Below, piece after piece: positions 36,430 to 45,660 of a DNA stretch of 64,000 bases (its first letter is position 1; the number at the start of each line of letters is the position of its first letter). A program made the position numbers and the translations under genes. This DNA is from Taenia hydatigena (taxonomy: Eukaryota; Platyhelminthes; Cestoda; Cyclophyllidea; Taeniidae). Below the pieces are notes generated by a model. The model was not told the DNA's origin, made no database searches, and saw only the letters and a list, made by a program, of their open reading frames with translations. Location: contig JADWOT020001849.1 in NCBI GenBank assembly GCA_036345935.2, forward strand, positions 41,001 through 105,000. The letters are read 5' to 3'.

Positions 36430-38340
36430 AACAACATTTGCACAAGGAGATATCGCTGGCATCCTGGCAATAATTGTTTGTTAGCACGTTCATCAAGCAG
36501 CACATCCAATGCCTTCACTTTTCTTTATTGTTTTCCAGGTTCTTGGCTGCTGTTTTATGGTACGATAAAAACTGTGCTAATGGGTAAAATCTAGCAATCA
36601 GCACAGCGGAGGAGCCAAAAAATAAATAGACACAACGTTTTATAAAGAAATGAAGATTGTTGCCACATTCTATCAATCTAGCTCGAAGCGAGTGTTACAG
36701 TCTGGGTTTTTATGTAGAAAGTGCCCTCATTTATGTTAAATTCCTACCGGAGCAATCGGTTAGTGGATCCAGGGATTAGGGAGAACGGCTTAACTGGCAA
36801 ACATGCACGCGTTTGCCTAGCTGTTAAACAGCAAAATAATGAGCCAAGATGCGTGTCGGGTGTAGGTTTGATTCTGAGTGCGTTTCCAATAACGTTCGAC
36901 TATTTGGTACTGGGTTCGGAGTGAATGCTATTGTACTTAATGTGTAGCTAAGGAAATAACCAGACAAACAGGAGCAGGCGATGCATCATGGTCACTTTTC
37001 TAGTGCATTCTTATAAGCATTCATGCAGGTGGAATCTCTTGGGTTTTTAAACAGAAGAGGTCTTCTGAATTAAAAGGCAACCTTTCCATTGTACGATAGG
37101 AAACAATGAATCTATTAATTAATTATTTGTTCTCTTTCAAACAGGGATGGACTGAATTGCCAGTGCTGCGTTTTTATTGGTAAAAGAGTTGCCGTGGTTC
37201 GTCTCTTGGTTGTCAAGCAAAGCTCGACCATTGCTGGCTTAACCAGCTTCTGGCTCAATGGAGCCTGGAACAAAGCAAAGAGCGGGCTTAATAGACAAAC
37301 CTAACGCCTTGCAATTCGCAGCAGGTGAAGCAGACAATAGTTTACACTGACTCTTAAGATTAATGCCAACGCAAAAGTCACGGAAGCGAATAGGCATGCA
37401 GTGCTTAAATCAGAGGAGGCAGTCATTTTAGTTGTGATAGTTGCATGAGTTGTTGCAGATTGCTTAGTCGTAACATATCCTCATTCCTGCCCTGCGAGAA
37501 AAGGCAAATTCGCCTCACATCGACTTTCCATAATGAGGCAATTTCTACTGCCTTACTAGATGTACCTGCTTAACTTCGTAGTCTATTTAATGGCAGAGGG
37601 TAACGCAAATGTACATACAGAATTATTTTGGTTGTCGACTTCTATTGTTCAAGCTTAGTCACTTTTAACCGGTAGATCATTGATCTATAAAATGAGTAGA
37701 AAGGACTCAACTCCTTTCGAACGCAGTGTAGTCACACTCAGCAGTTTACTGAAGTTGCTGGTGTATTTGTGCTTCAACAAAAGTCCTTTTTGCGTAATTG
37801 CTCTAACGTAGGCAGAAATGGTTTGTCCTGGCACTGAACTTGTAAAGTTGCAGCTTTGGCCCGAGGGAACATGAATTTCGCCCTGCCATCTATTGTCGAG
37901 ATACCAACCGATGATGTAGCCAACAGTGTCACCGAAGGTTTGAGGTGGTGGATCCTACTTCATGTGCACTGTGTAAGAGTTGACTGCTTTAAGTTGCACG
38001 CTCTCAGAAACGCCAGGATCTGCACAAATAGGAAAGCAACGGTTCGTCATTAGTGCTGAGAGGACCTTAAAGCTTCTTCAGTTCCATTATGCCCTACTTA
38101 AACACAATCAAATAAAAGCAGATATAAATTGGTTAGGCATCAAAGTGATTGACTAAATGTTAGCTGGTAAATATATCCAAGATGTTTATGGGTTAGTAGG
38201 CAGAGGGTAGACCTGTGCGATTTCTACTTAGCTAGTGGCGGATTGAGCATCACGATAAAATTATTTAGCTATACGAATTTATGTTAATGCCAGTTCCCGT
38301 TTTAACGTGATCTAGGGTTGCTAAACTGTTAAACGAGCAA
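36430..38340. repeat. Left arm of 1.9-kb inverted repeat
   Basis: Matches the reverse complement of 43790-45660. Clear anchors: TTTTAAACAGAAGAGGTC near 37050 pairs with GACCTCTTCTGTTTAAAA near 45045; GTTGCCGTGGTTCGTC near 37185 pairs with GACGAACCACGGCAAC near 44900; AAATTTCGCCCTGCCATCTATTGTC pairs across 37872 and 44235. Identity is about 80-88 percent by eye. The outermost match near 36430-36500 is weaker, so the outer boundary is uncertain by about 100 bp. Confidence 0.85.
37853..38053 (+). CDS. Exon-like frame conserved in both inverted arms
   Basis: After an acceptor GTAAAGTTGCAG the frame includes MNFALPSIVEIPTDD, then EGLRWWILL and CVRVDCFK, and stops at 38051. The right arm carries the same frame on - (about 44104-44275), with mostly conservative changes (for example E/K, D/E, V/L, L/M, R/K) and conserved CVRVDCF. 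The right copy has a TGA just upstream and ATA in place of ATG. Of about 50 compared codons roughly 14 differ in amino acid and 7 are silent, so selection is not proven. It may be a coding remnant of the element. Confidence 0.35.
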   Translation, partial: ALARGNMNFALPSIVEIPTDDVANSVTEGLRWWILLHVHCVRVDCFKLHALRNARICTNRKATVRH

Positions 38341-39104
38341 AACATGAATAGCGCAAAAGGAAAATATCCCTGATGCCTCTGATGGTGAACAAGAGGCGTT
38401 TAAATGCTTGTAACCATATAAGACTGAGGCGACTAATCATTAGTGTTATTGCACCAACATAGGCTTTAGGATTAAGGCAGGAAGATATCATCTGCAACCA
38501 TGGTTAGACAGGAAGGAGATAAATAAGGTTTGATACAATCAGGCTGGTTCTGTCAAACAGCTTGGCATTAAACATGTCTTACGACGCACCAACACAATTC
38601 GTCTTTCTAAAATTAACCAAATGCAATTGATTTTATTGTGTTAAATTTACTTAATGCACAAATAAAAGCTGTGCTTTGGTTCTTGATGACCAAATCAAAC
38701 GGAAATCGAGGGTGACGCCCTTAATGAAAACTGGTTTATTTGATGCATGTTCCATGTAAGAAGGTACGATAAGGAACGAACTCCTATTCACCACAAAGGT
38801 AAAGAAAGTTTGAAAACACTATAGAAATAAAAAGCTAAATTGCGAAGGAAGGTAGGCATCAGCCATAATAACAAGAAAAGAAGTCATCCACACCAAGTGG
38901 ATTTGACTGAGATGTGACATCATACGAGGTGTTGTGATGCAATGTATCGAGGTACAAACGAGTAGAAGTAGCTAGGCCGTCTCTTGCACACTTTAGCAGT
39001 TTCTATGCTGAGAAATTTTTGCTATCTTTGAGAAACTCTTCCATTTAGCGAATAGTTCCTTCCTTATGTGTACTGATCAGTGTAGGGATGAGAAGGCAAC
39101 TTAC

Positions 39105-39153
39105 CGATCGGCAATGCAGTGCCGCCATGTGCGATGGAAGCTGCCAACAACAT
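39105..39153 (-). CDS. Signal-peptide-like exon, tandem copy 1
   Basis: The minus-strand ATG at 39153 opens 49 bp reading MLLAASIAHGGTALPI, closed by donor ATCG|GTAAGT in phase 1. Further upstream the frame is hydrophobic too (FRLCL). A second conserved frame of this copy lies at 38859-38999 (KCARDGLATSTRLYLD). The obvious acceptor (TTTCTCAG) would put that frame out through an immediate TAG, so the exon join is unresolved or the unit is dead. Confidence 0.4.
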
Positions 39154-39644
39154 GAGGCAGAGTCGAAAGGACAATTCTTATTTTATAAATAACTTGAATT
39201 CACAATCCGCGCACGCGTACATAAATGTGCTGTCGCTTGATGTTAGCCTATGGGTTGTAAGTTCTTGAACTACTAACCAAATTGTGCATTCGCCCGCAAG
39301 CTATGGAACCACATGCTATTGAATATGGTGCATTTTTGAAGGCACCATAAAGGTAAAGAGGTAAAATGTGAGTAAGGGTAGGCAGCAGACATAATAATAA
39401 AGAAAGAAGTCAGCCGTACCAAGCTTATTTGACTGTGGTGTGATATCACGCAAGGCGTTTTGGTGTAATGCATCGAGATATAAACAATTAAAAGTAGCTA
39501 ATTCATCTCTTGCGCATTTCGACAGCTTTTACACTGAAAAACTTTTGCTGCTCTTGTCAGTTTTGCTAATTTGGAAAATGTTCTCATCAAGTAAATAATT
39601 TTTTCGCTGGTGCTGATCGTTGTAAGGATAGGAGGTTAACATAC

Positions 39645-39693
39645 CGGTCGCAAATGCAACGTCTTCATGCGTAATGAAAGCTATCAACAGCAT
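39645..39693 (-). CDS. Signal-peptide-like exon, tandem copy 2
   Basis: Same position, length (49 bp) and phase as copy 1: MLLIAFITHEDVAFAT, closed by donor ACCG|GTATGT. The second conserved frame lies at 39316-39525 (KCARDELATFNCLYLD, then ALHQNALRD). Comparing the second frames, many differences are silent third-position changes. As in copy 1 the nearest acceptor leads to a stop codon (TAA), so the true splice pattern is unknown. Confidence 0.4.
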
Positions 39694-39881
39694 GAAACAG
39701 AGTTAAAAGGGCACTCTCTTATCGGAAATAGCTTGCATTTACAATCCGTGCGTCTGTACTTCCAAATGTGCTGCAATTGATGATAGCCAATGAGCCGTAA
39801 GTTCTTAAACTGCTAATCAAATTGTGCATGGAAACACATGTTATTGAATTGCTTGAGTGGTTGTGTTAAGGACACTGGCAA

Positions 39882-40214
39882 GTGCGTCTATTGTTACAAA
39901 TCACCTTACACATTCTATTTGTAGAGGCTTTCGTTTTCATGTTAAGTTGTGGCATTGTGACTAGTCAATGTACACAATCTTACGCGAAATTTCACGCAGA
40001 CATTATGACCAAGGCAGTAGAGGGGACTACGGTGGCTGAATCAGCAAATGCATATTCACCAGCTGTAATGAATGCAGAATTCGACGTCAAACCTTCGACA
40101 TGGTCATTCGGGATTGGTAACGGATCATCTCGGCAGGAAACTCTTTCGAGTCTACTCGATACGGAACACGCTGTTCAAGGCATTGCTGACTCCTGCACAT
40201 TAGCTAACTCCTAG
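39882..40214 (+). CDS. Hypothetical secreted-type frame
   Basis: Open for 110 codons; the first ATG is at 39939. The N-terminal part is hydrophobic (LHILFVEAFVFMLSCGI) and is followed by SQCTQSYAKFHADI and a Ser/Thr/Ala-rich remainder. It could be an internal exon of a secreted protein, since ACTGGCAAG precedes it. No family was recognised and no partner exon found. Confidence 0.28.
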   Translation: MRLLLQITLHILFVEAFVFMLSCGIVTSQCTQSYAKFHADIMTKAVEGTTVAESANAYSPAVMNAEFDVKPSTWSFGIGNGSSRQETLSSLLDTEHAVQGIADSCTLANS

Positions 40215-40436
40215 GAGTGTATAACAAGGCAGTTAAGACCATCACATTACTTGTGTATGTTCCACCGCCTGTGACTAATTTAATAGCAGGAGGTGATAAG
40301 AATGATCTCGCAAAATTTTAACGATACTGAAAACCACGCACTGATGTCTTTGATCAAACTAGTTAAGTGAAGTGTTCTCCTTGCCAGATGAGTATTATCA
40401 AAGTAGAGCGCCAGACAGATTTATCGTGATTTGTTT

Positions 40437-40655
40437 CGATTTGACAAATTCATCTACTTTGTAATGATGCGGGTGCATCGGGAAACACTGTGCAATAAAG
40501 ACAAAGAAATTTGCTCCAAGACTATATGGAAACACCAACTAATTATCAAAAATGCACTACAATTACGTTTAATAGGCGAACGTGTATGCGAATACAATTT
40601 AAATGACTTCGTGCTAATTGTTGAGGCTGATGCTATTCGATCTTCAAGTGGTTAG
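40437..40655 (+). CDS. Hypothetical small ORF
   Basis: Contains an ATG pair at about 40464; the frame reads MMRVHRETLCNKDKEICSK and stops at 40653-40655. Three Cys residues, basic overall. No supporting signals and no recognised family. Confidence 0.22.
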   Translation, partial: RFDKFIYFVMMRVHRETLCNKDKEICSKTIWKHQLIIKNALQLRLIGERVCEYNLNDFVLIVEADAIRSSSG

Positions 40656-41320
40656 ATGAGGCGGGAAAATGCACAGGCTTACTTGAACTATCTCCCTTCA
40701 CCCAAGATGTTCCGCACGATAGTGAATTTGGCCTGCTTTGCTCCTTCCACCTCCTCCATCCCAGAGGAAGTCGCGGAGAGAAAGGGTGACAAAGTCAACT
40801 TGTGGCTGCTCATGGAGTAATAAGAAGTAGCTTTTCTTGTAATTATAACGCCTACTGACTTATGATTTGCGCGGAACCATCCTTAATGCGTGAAAGCAAT
40901 TGTGTCAGTAGATGACCCATCCTCAATAAAAATTTTACTCGCTTAAAGAGAATCCAGTGGCGATCTGCCCAACACATTTCTTTTCATTGCTAAGTACTTA
41001 AAACATCACACCATGTTTGGCTGGTTTCGACTCAGGGTTCTCCAGTAACAATCAATAACTGCTTTGTTTTGGCTTAAATTCAAGACAATTTCAAAGTCCA
41101 GATGAAGTAGACGCCATTTTTCGTGTAAAGCATGTTGAACAGATGGATGGATAACCATCTTAACACCTGTTTAAGAATATAACCTTTCAAAGGTATCAGA
41201 GATATCAGGAACCCACTAATTCCACGTGCTTTTTTAATAAGGTATGTTCGTTAATTTATTTCCGAGCCACTGGTAAATGCCATCAACGAATGCGATTATA
41301 GGGGTTAGCAAAGGAAGGTG

Positions 41321-41526
41321 TTAGTCATGGTCATTACTAGCAGAATCGGTAATGGTAGAGGGGAAATCACTTGGAAACTTATTAGTATTATCAATTTCAA
41401 TATTTGCTAATTGATTGCAGCAAGCTATATTACATTTGTACCTCCAAATTTTGGGTTGGTAGTGGCATGTATGCATTAAATAGAGACACCAATCCATCCG
41501 CTCACAAAATCCTTCCTTGAAGTGCA
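41321..41526 (-). CDS. Cys-rich terminal exon candidate
   Basis: On the minus strand an acceptor GTGGCTGGCAG precedes a frame reading HFKEGFCERMDWCLYLMHTC, then further Cys residues, then a Ser/Thr/Asp-rich tail ending SASNDHD and a stop at 41323-41321. Cys spacing is C-x5-C-x6-C-x10-C-x3-CC. The C-x10-C-x3-C portion resembles ShK-type spacing, but the ends differ, so no family is assigned. It lies inside the island bounded by the 1.9-kb inverted repeat. Confidence 0.33.
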
Positions 41527-42054
41527 CTGCCAGCCACAAGCGACAGCAAATTATTGGGCCGCAATTTCAAACAATCATCGTTATTAACTATAACAGGTCA
41601 TTGACAGAGTCACGACTGCATTGCAGCACAATTGCAAGCACTTACGGCTGGTTAGAAAATCATGCCTAAAGCAATCAGGAATCAGTAAACGCACTCAAAT
41701 TTCTAAGCTAAATATCCCGGCATAGCCTCCTTTGCATTTTGTTCGGCCGCAGGATTTTCAACGCTACTTACAGCACTTCAAAGCTAAACAGTAAGTGTAA
41801 TGCATGTTTTAGTTTTCGCAATTCATTCTGGCAGAGCACCTATGACGCTTTTAACACTAGAACAGAAAAGTTCCGAAGTCTAGCATACAAAAGTTTAAAA
41901 TGAATAAGTGCAAAATAATCGAGGCCCTAAAACAATCGAGTGCAATAATACGAGAAAAAATCACCTTGATTGAACTTGCTAATGCGTTTTGCATACCAAA
42001 CAAGAAAGTGCCAAAAGAAAGCTCAGTGTAAGCTGAAGCAAAGATGTCTAATCA

Positions 42055-42060
42055 TTTATT
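42055..42060 (-). terminator. AATAAA polyadenylation signal
   Basis: AATAAA on the minus strand, 168 bases past the stop of the Trp-rich ORF (42228). It closes the compact unit that starts at the TATA box at 42489-42496. Confidence 0.55.
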
Positions 42061-42227
42061 AAGTAATTTTAAGTGATAAACAGGAATAATAGCATTGGTT
42101 GAGCGTTCAGAGCAAGAGAGAAGTAGAGGAGGGCATACACACCACCGACTACCACCTTCACCTCCATGGCATATGGAGGTGTCTTCACGAGCGTCGGTGT
42201 GGGCACAACCTCGGTGGTGGTTGATGT

Positions 42228-42437
42228 TTACCACCAGTGCTGCGACCATCCCCACGGTTGCTCACACGGCGACCACCATTGCGGCTTCTTCTCCCAGGAC
42301 CACTCACACGGCGACCAATAGTGCGGCTTCTGCGCAGACCACAATGCCCACTTCTGCCCATATTGTGAACCCTTCTCAAACTCTCCCCACGGTGCCCACT
42401 TCCACGGATACGAGCATGGCCAACCTCCCCACACCAT
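42228..42437 (-). CDS. Trp-rich 69-residue protein (16 Trp)
   Basis: Single-exon minus-strand ORF beginning MVWGGWPCSYPWKWAPW. Sixteen of 69 residues are Trp, with a repeated unit (Y/W)WSPCE at residues 40-45 and 54-59 and a C-terminus GWSQHWW. The ATG has a strong context (GAAATGG) and is the first ATG after the predicted initiator at 42464, leaving a 27-base leader. A TATA box at 42489-42496 and AATAAA at 42060-42055 complete a unit of about 410 bases. No transmembrane span or signal peptide is apparent. I recognise no family; structural or protein-cross-linking roles would be guesses. The opposing His/Cys-rich frame is the main alternative. Confidence 0.5.
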   Translation of the reverse strand: MVWGGWPCSYPWKWAPWGEFEKGSQYGQKWALWSAQKPHYWSPCEWSWEKKPQWWSPCEQPWGWSQHWW

Positions 42438-42463
42438 TTCTGCGTCTCTGCTTTCCTTGATAC

Positions 42464-42496
42464 TGACTTGCGAGTTGAGGGGTGCCTGCTTATATA
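42464..42496 (-). promoter_or_regulatory. Core promoter: TATA box and initiator
   Basis: Minus strand TATATAAG at 42496-42489 followed by TCAGT with its A at 42464, 32 bases from the first T of the TATA box. This is the canonical metazoan TATA-to-initiator spacing. It points at the Trp-rich ORF that starts 27 bases downstream. Confidence 0.6.
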
Positions 42497-43735
42497 CCAG
42501 TCGCCTTGTCTCTAATTGTCTCGTGTGACCCTCGTGCTCACTGTACTTTTAGCTCTACACTCGTACTTGCCGATCACCATCGATGCTCTCGTGATGCCAA
42601 CTCTCTCGGCTGATATTTTAGGTGATATCTAGACTGCGAATTGCATGTGACTTCTCGACATAGAAATTTAGCAATGTAGTATGAGCGCTTATGGTCTTGC
42701 CAATGTAGAGGTCGTAGAGCACAGACTGGAATCAAACCGCTCTGAATCCCCTGACCTGATTAATCTGTGGTGCTTATCATGCCGTTATTTTATGGTTTGA
42801 CGCACGTGCAGAACCACGATGACAAGTTATGTGGTTGGTGTAGCACAGCAGCGCATTGTGTTTAGGTGTGCGTTTACATCGAGGAGTTATTTGTATTCCA
42901 CTTGAAATCAAATTCTATATTCTCCAATAATGCCCATGTAGCCTCTTCCATTGCACGCCTAAGTCGATCGCTAAGGACAGAAATTAGCTCCAAAATTATG
43001 ACTTCTGCGAGATCTTAACTTTACAGTCAATATCTCGGTTTATTTGTGAGGCGGATAAAATTATTGGGCAGTATTTATTTTAGCTGTAGTAGAACCAAGT
43101 GATGAGGTGCGATCTGAAGCAAAGTCTTTAATGATATTATGCTAAATATAAACATATATACTTGGCTTATCACCCAATTGGAGTTATGCGCACTGAAATA
43201 ATCCAAGGTGATGACACATAAAGATTGACAATCAACTGCATACTAAAAAAAGTGATCGTAGCTTCTACTTTTTCACAAAATTCATTAGTCAATCAATCAT
43301 TTGGTGACCGTTTAACAATGTTTTCTGCAAGCGATTTCAGAGCTTAATCAACCAGTTGATATTTATGCATTCCCCAGTCTGCACACATACCTACGTGCAG
43401 TCTTAAGTGCAATTAAAGCTAACTCGATTCGTGTCAAACGGCTCTGCCGTAAACAATTAGCGCTTCATCGCAGCCCCTGTCAGAGGCCTTACGTACGTAT
43501 GTTAGAATGATAAGGACGATCGGCACTTTGTCTCGTACCACTGCAGACTAATGGATTATTGGAAGTAGTTTGCTCAGTGAAGTTCCGCTGCGAGATGAGA
43601 TGGTTAATGCGCTGAGAATCAAAATTGCAATGGTCATAGCCGTGACCGCCGTAAATTTTTATAATCGGTTTATTATATCTATTGCATTACTTCAGTAGAT
43701 TTGGGCCGGGGTTGAGAAAGGAATACAATTCCCCT

Positions 43736-43767
43736 TAAACAAGCAAATATCCAAATTTGCTTGTTTA
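43736..43767. repeat. 13-bp perfect inverted repeat with 6-base loop
   Basis: Arms TAAACAAGCAAAT and ATTTGCTTGTTTA flank the loop ATCCAA. It sits about 25-50 bp outside the inner edge of the right 1.9-kb arm, within the central island. Confidence 0.95.
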
Positions 43768-43789
43768 TCAGTCTGAAAATGTTACCCTC

Positions 43790-45660
43790 CACGTACCGGA
43801 TGGCTCTGCAATCCTATATCACGTACAAATTAGAACTGGCATTAACACGCAGTCGTAATAAATGGATTCGTATAGCTAAACAATTTTATCGTGATGCTTA
43901 ATCCACCACTAACTAAACAAAATCGTGCAGGCCTACCCTCTGCTCACAAACCCATAAACATCTTGCGTGCATTTAGCAGCTACAATTCTGTCAATTGCTT
44001 TGATGATAAATAATTTATATCTGCTTCTATTTAACTGGATTCAAGTAGGGCATAATGGAACAGAAGAAGCTTTAAGGCCCTCTAAGCACTAATGCTTTCC
44101 CATTTGTGCAGACTCTAGCGTGTTTGAGAACGTGCATCTTAAAGCAGTCGACTCTTACACAGTGCGCAGGAAGTAGAATCCACCACCTCAACCCCTCGGC
44201 GACATTGTTGGCTAATTCGTCGGTTGGTATCTTGACAATAGATGGCAGGGCGAAATTTATGTTTTCTCACGCCAAAGCTACAACTTTACAAGTTTGTTGT
44301 TAGGTGCACTCACGCAAAAGGGCCTTTTGTCAAAGCATAAATACACCAGCAACTTTAGTAAGCTACTGAGTGTGACTACATCGCGTTCGAAAGGAGATGA
44401 GTCCTTTCTACTCATTTTATAAATCAATGATCTACCAGTTAAAAGTGTCTAAAATTGAACAATAGAAATCGTAAATCAAAATAATCCGGTATGCGAATTC
44501 GCATCACCCTCTGCCATGAAATAGACTACTGAGTTAAGCAGGTGGGTCTAGCAAGGCAGTGCAAATTGCCCCATCATGCAAAGTCGATTGTCAATGCGAA
44601 GCGAATTTGTCGTAGGAATTAGAATATACTTCGATCAAGCAATCTGCAACAACTTTCGCAACTACCACAACTAACCTGTCTTCATCCTCTGCTTTAGACA
44701 CTGCAGGCTCATTCGCTTCCATAACTTTTACGTTGGCATCAATCTTGTGAGTCAGTGTAAGCTATTGTCTGCTTCACGTGCTGCAAATTACGAAGCGTTG
44801 AGTTTGTCTATCAAGCCCGCTCTTCATTTTATTCGATGCTCTATCGATTCAGAGGATGGTTGAGCCAGCAATGGTCCAGCTTTGCTTGACAATCAAGGGA
44901 CGAACCACGGCAACTCTCATATCATTAAAAACACAACACTTGCTAATTCAGTCCATCCTTGTTTGTGAGAGACCAGGTGATTGATTATTAAATTAATTGT
45001 TTCTTGTCGTACAATGGAAGGATTGCCTTTGAATTCAGAAGACCTCTTCTGTTTAAAAACCCAAGAGTTTTTACCTGCATGGATGCCTATAAGAACGCAT
45101 TAGGAATCGCCCCGATGATTTTGTTTATTCCTCCTTCTCTGGTTATTCCCTTAGCTACTAATTAAGTACAATCGCAATCACTCCAATTGCAGTACTAAAT
45201 GGTCGGATGGCATTCGAAACGCGCTTAGAATCAAACCTACACCTGACATGCGTCTCGGCTCAGTATTTTGCTGGTGAACGGTTTATCAGTTGGGCCATTC
45301 TCCCTAGTGCCTGGATCCACCAACTGATTGCTCCGGTGAGAATCCAACAGGAATTAGGGCGCTTTCTTTATAAAACCCAGATTGTGACGTGTGCTTTAAG
45401 TTAGATTAACAAAATGTGGCAGTAATCTTTAAATCTTCATAAAACATTGTGTCTAATTACTTTTAATAGCCTATAAAACTTATTGTTGGCCTTTTGCTAT
45501 GCAGATTAGTAGCTTCTACCTTATAATACAGTCCTTATTGTACCATAAAACAGCAGTCAAAACCTGAAAAAAATAGAGAAAAGTGTGGGCATTGGATGCG
45601 GTGTTCGTTTCGCCAACTATTCATATCTTTGTTGCATTAACTCTTAGTAGAAATAGTAAT
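43790..45660. repeat. Right arm of 1.9-kb inverted repeat
   Basis: Reverse complement of 36430-38340, anchors given there. Its inner end matches the left arm to about the GTACAAATTAGAACTGGCATTAA block (43825), paired with TTAATGCCAGTTCC at 38284. The arm contains the partner of the exon-like frame, here with TGA and ATA changes that would break the start. Confidence 0.85.

Larger units (their letters stand above)
38790..39855 (-). repeat. Tandem duplication of about 0.53 kb
   Basis: Two adjacent copies, about 38790-39330 and 39340-39855, share long stretches, for example GTAAGTTCTTGAACTACTAA with GTAAGTTCTTAAACTGCTAA and CAAATTGTGCAT in both. Identity is about 75 percent by eye. Each copy holds, on the minus strand, a signal-peptide-like exon with its donor and a second conserved open frame. 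The duplication is therefore of a gene-like unit. Confidence 0.8.
42166..42528 (+). pseudogene. His/Cys-rich frame with one amber stop, antisense to the Trp-rich ORF
   Basis: The ATG at 42166 (TCCATGG context) opens MAYGGVFTSVGVGTTSVVVD, then a His/Cys-rich segment (DHPHGCSHGDHHCGF). A TAG at 42319-42321 interrupts it, after which the same frame continues CGFCADHNAHFCPYC and a hydrophobic end (ISASLLSLIL), stopping at 42526-42528. The His/Cys pattern suggests metal binding. Because His codons read on one strand give Met or Val codons on the other, and Pro codons (CCA) give Trp (TGG), only one of the two strands need be real. I cannot exclude that this is a broken His/Cys-rich gene and the Trp-rich ORF its shadow. 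Confidence 0.35.
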
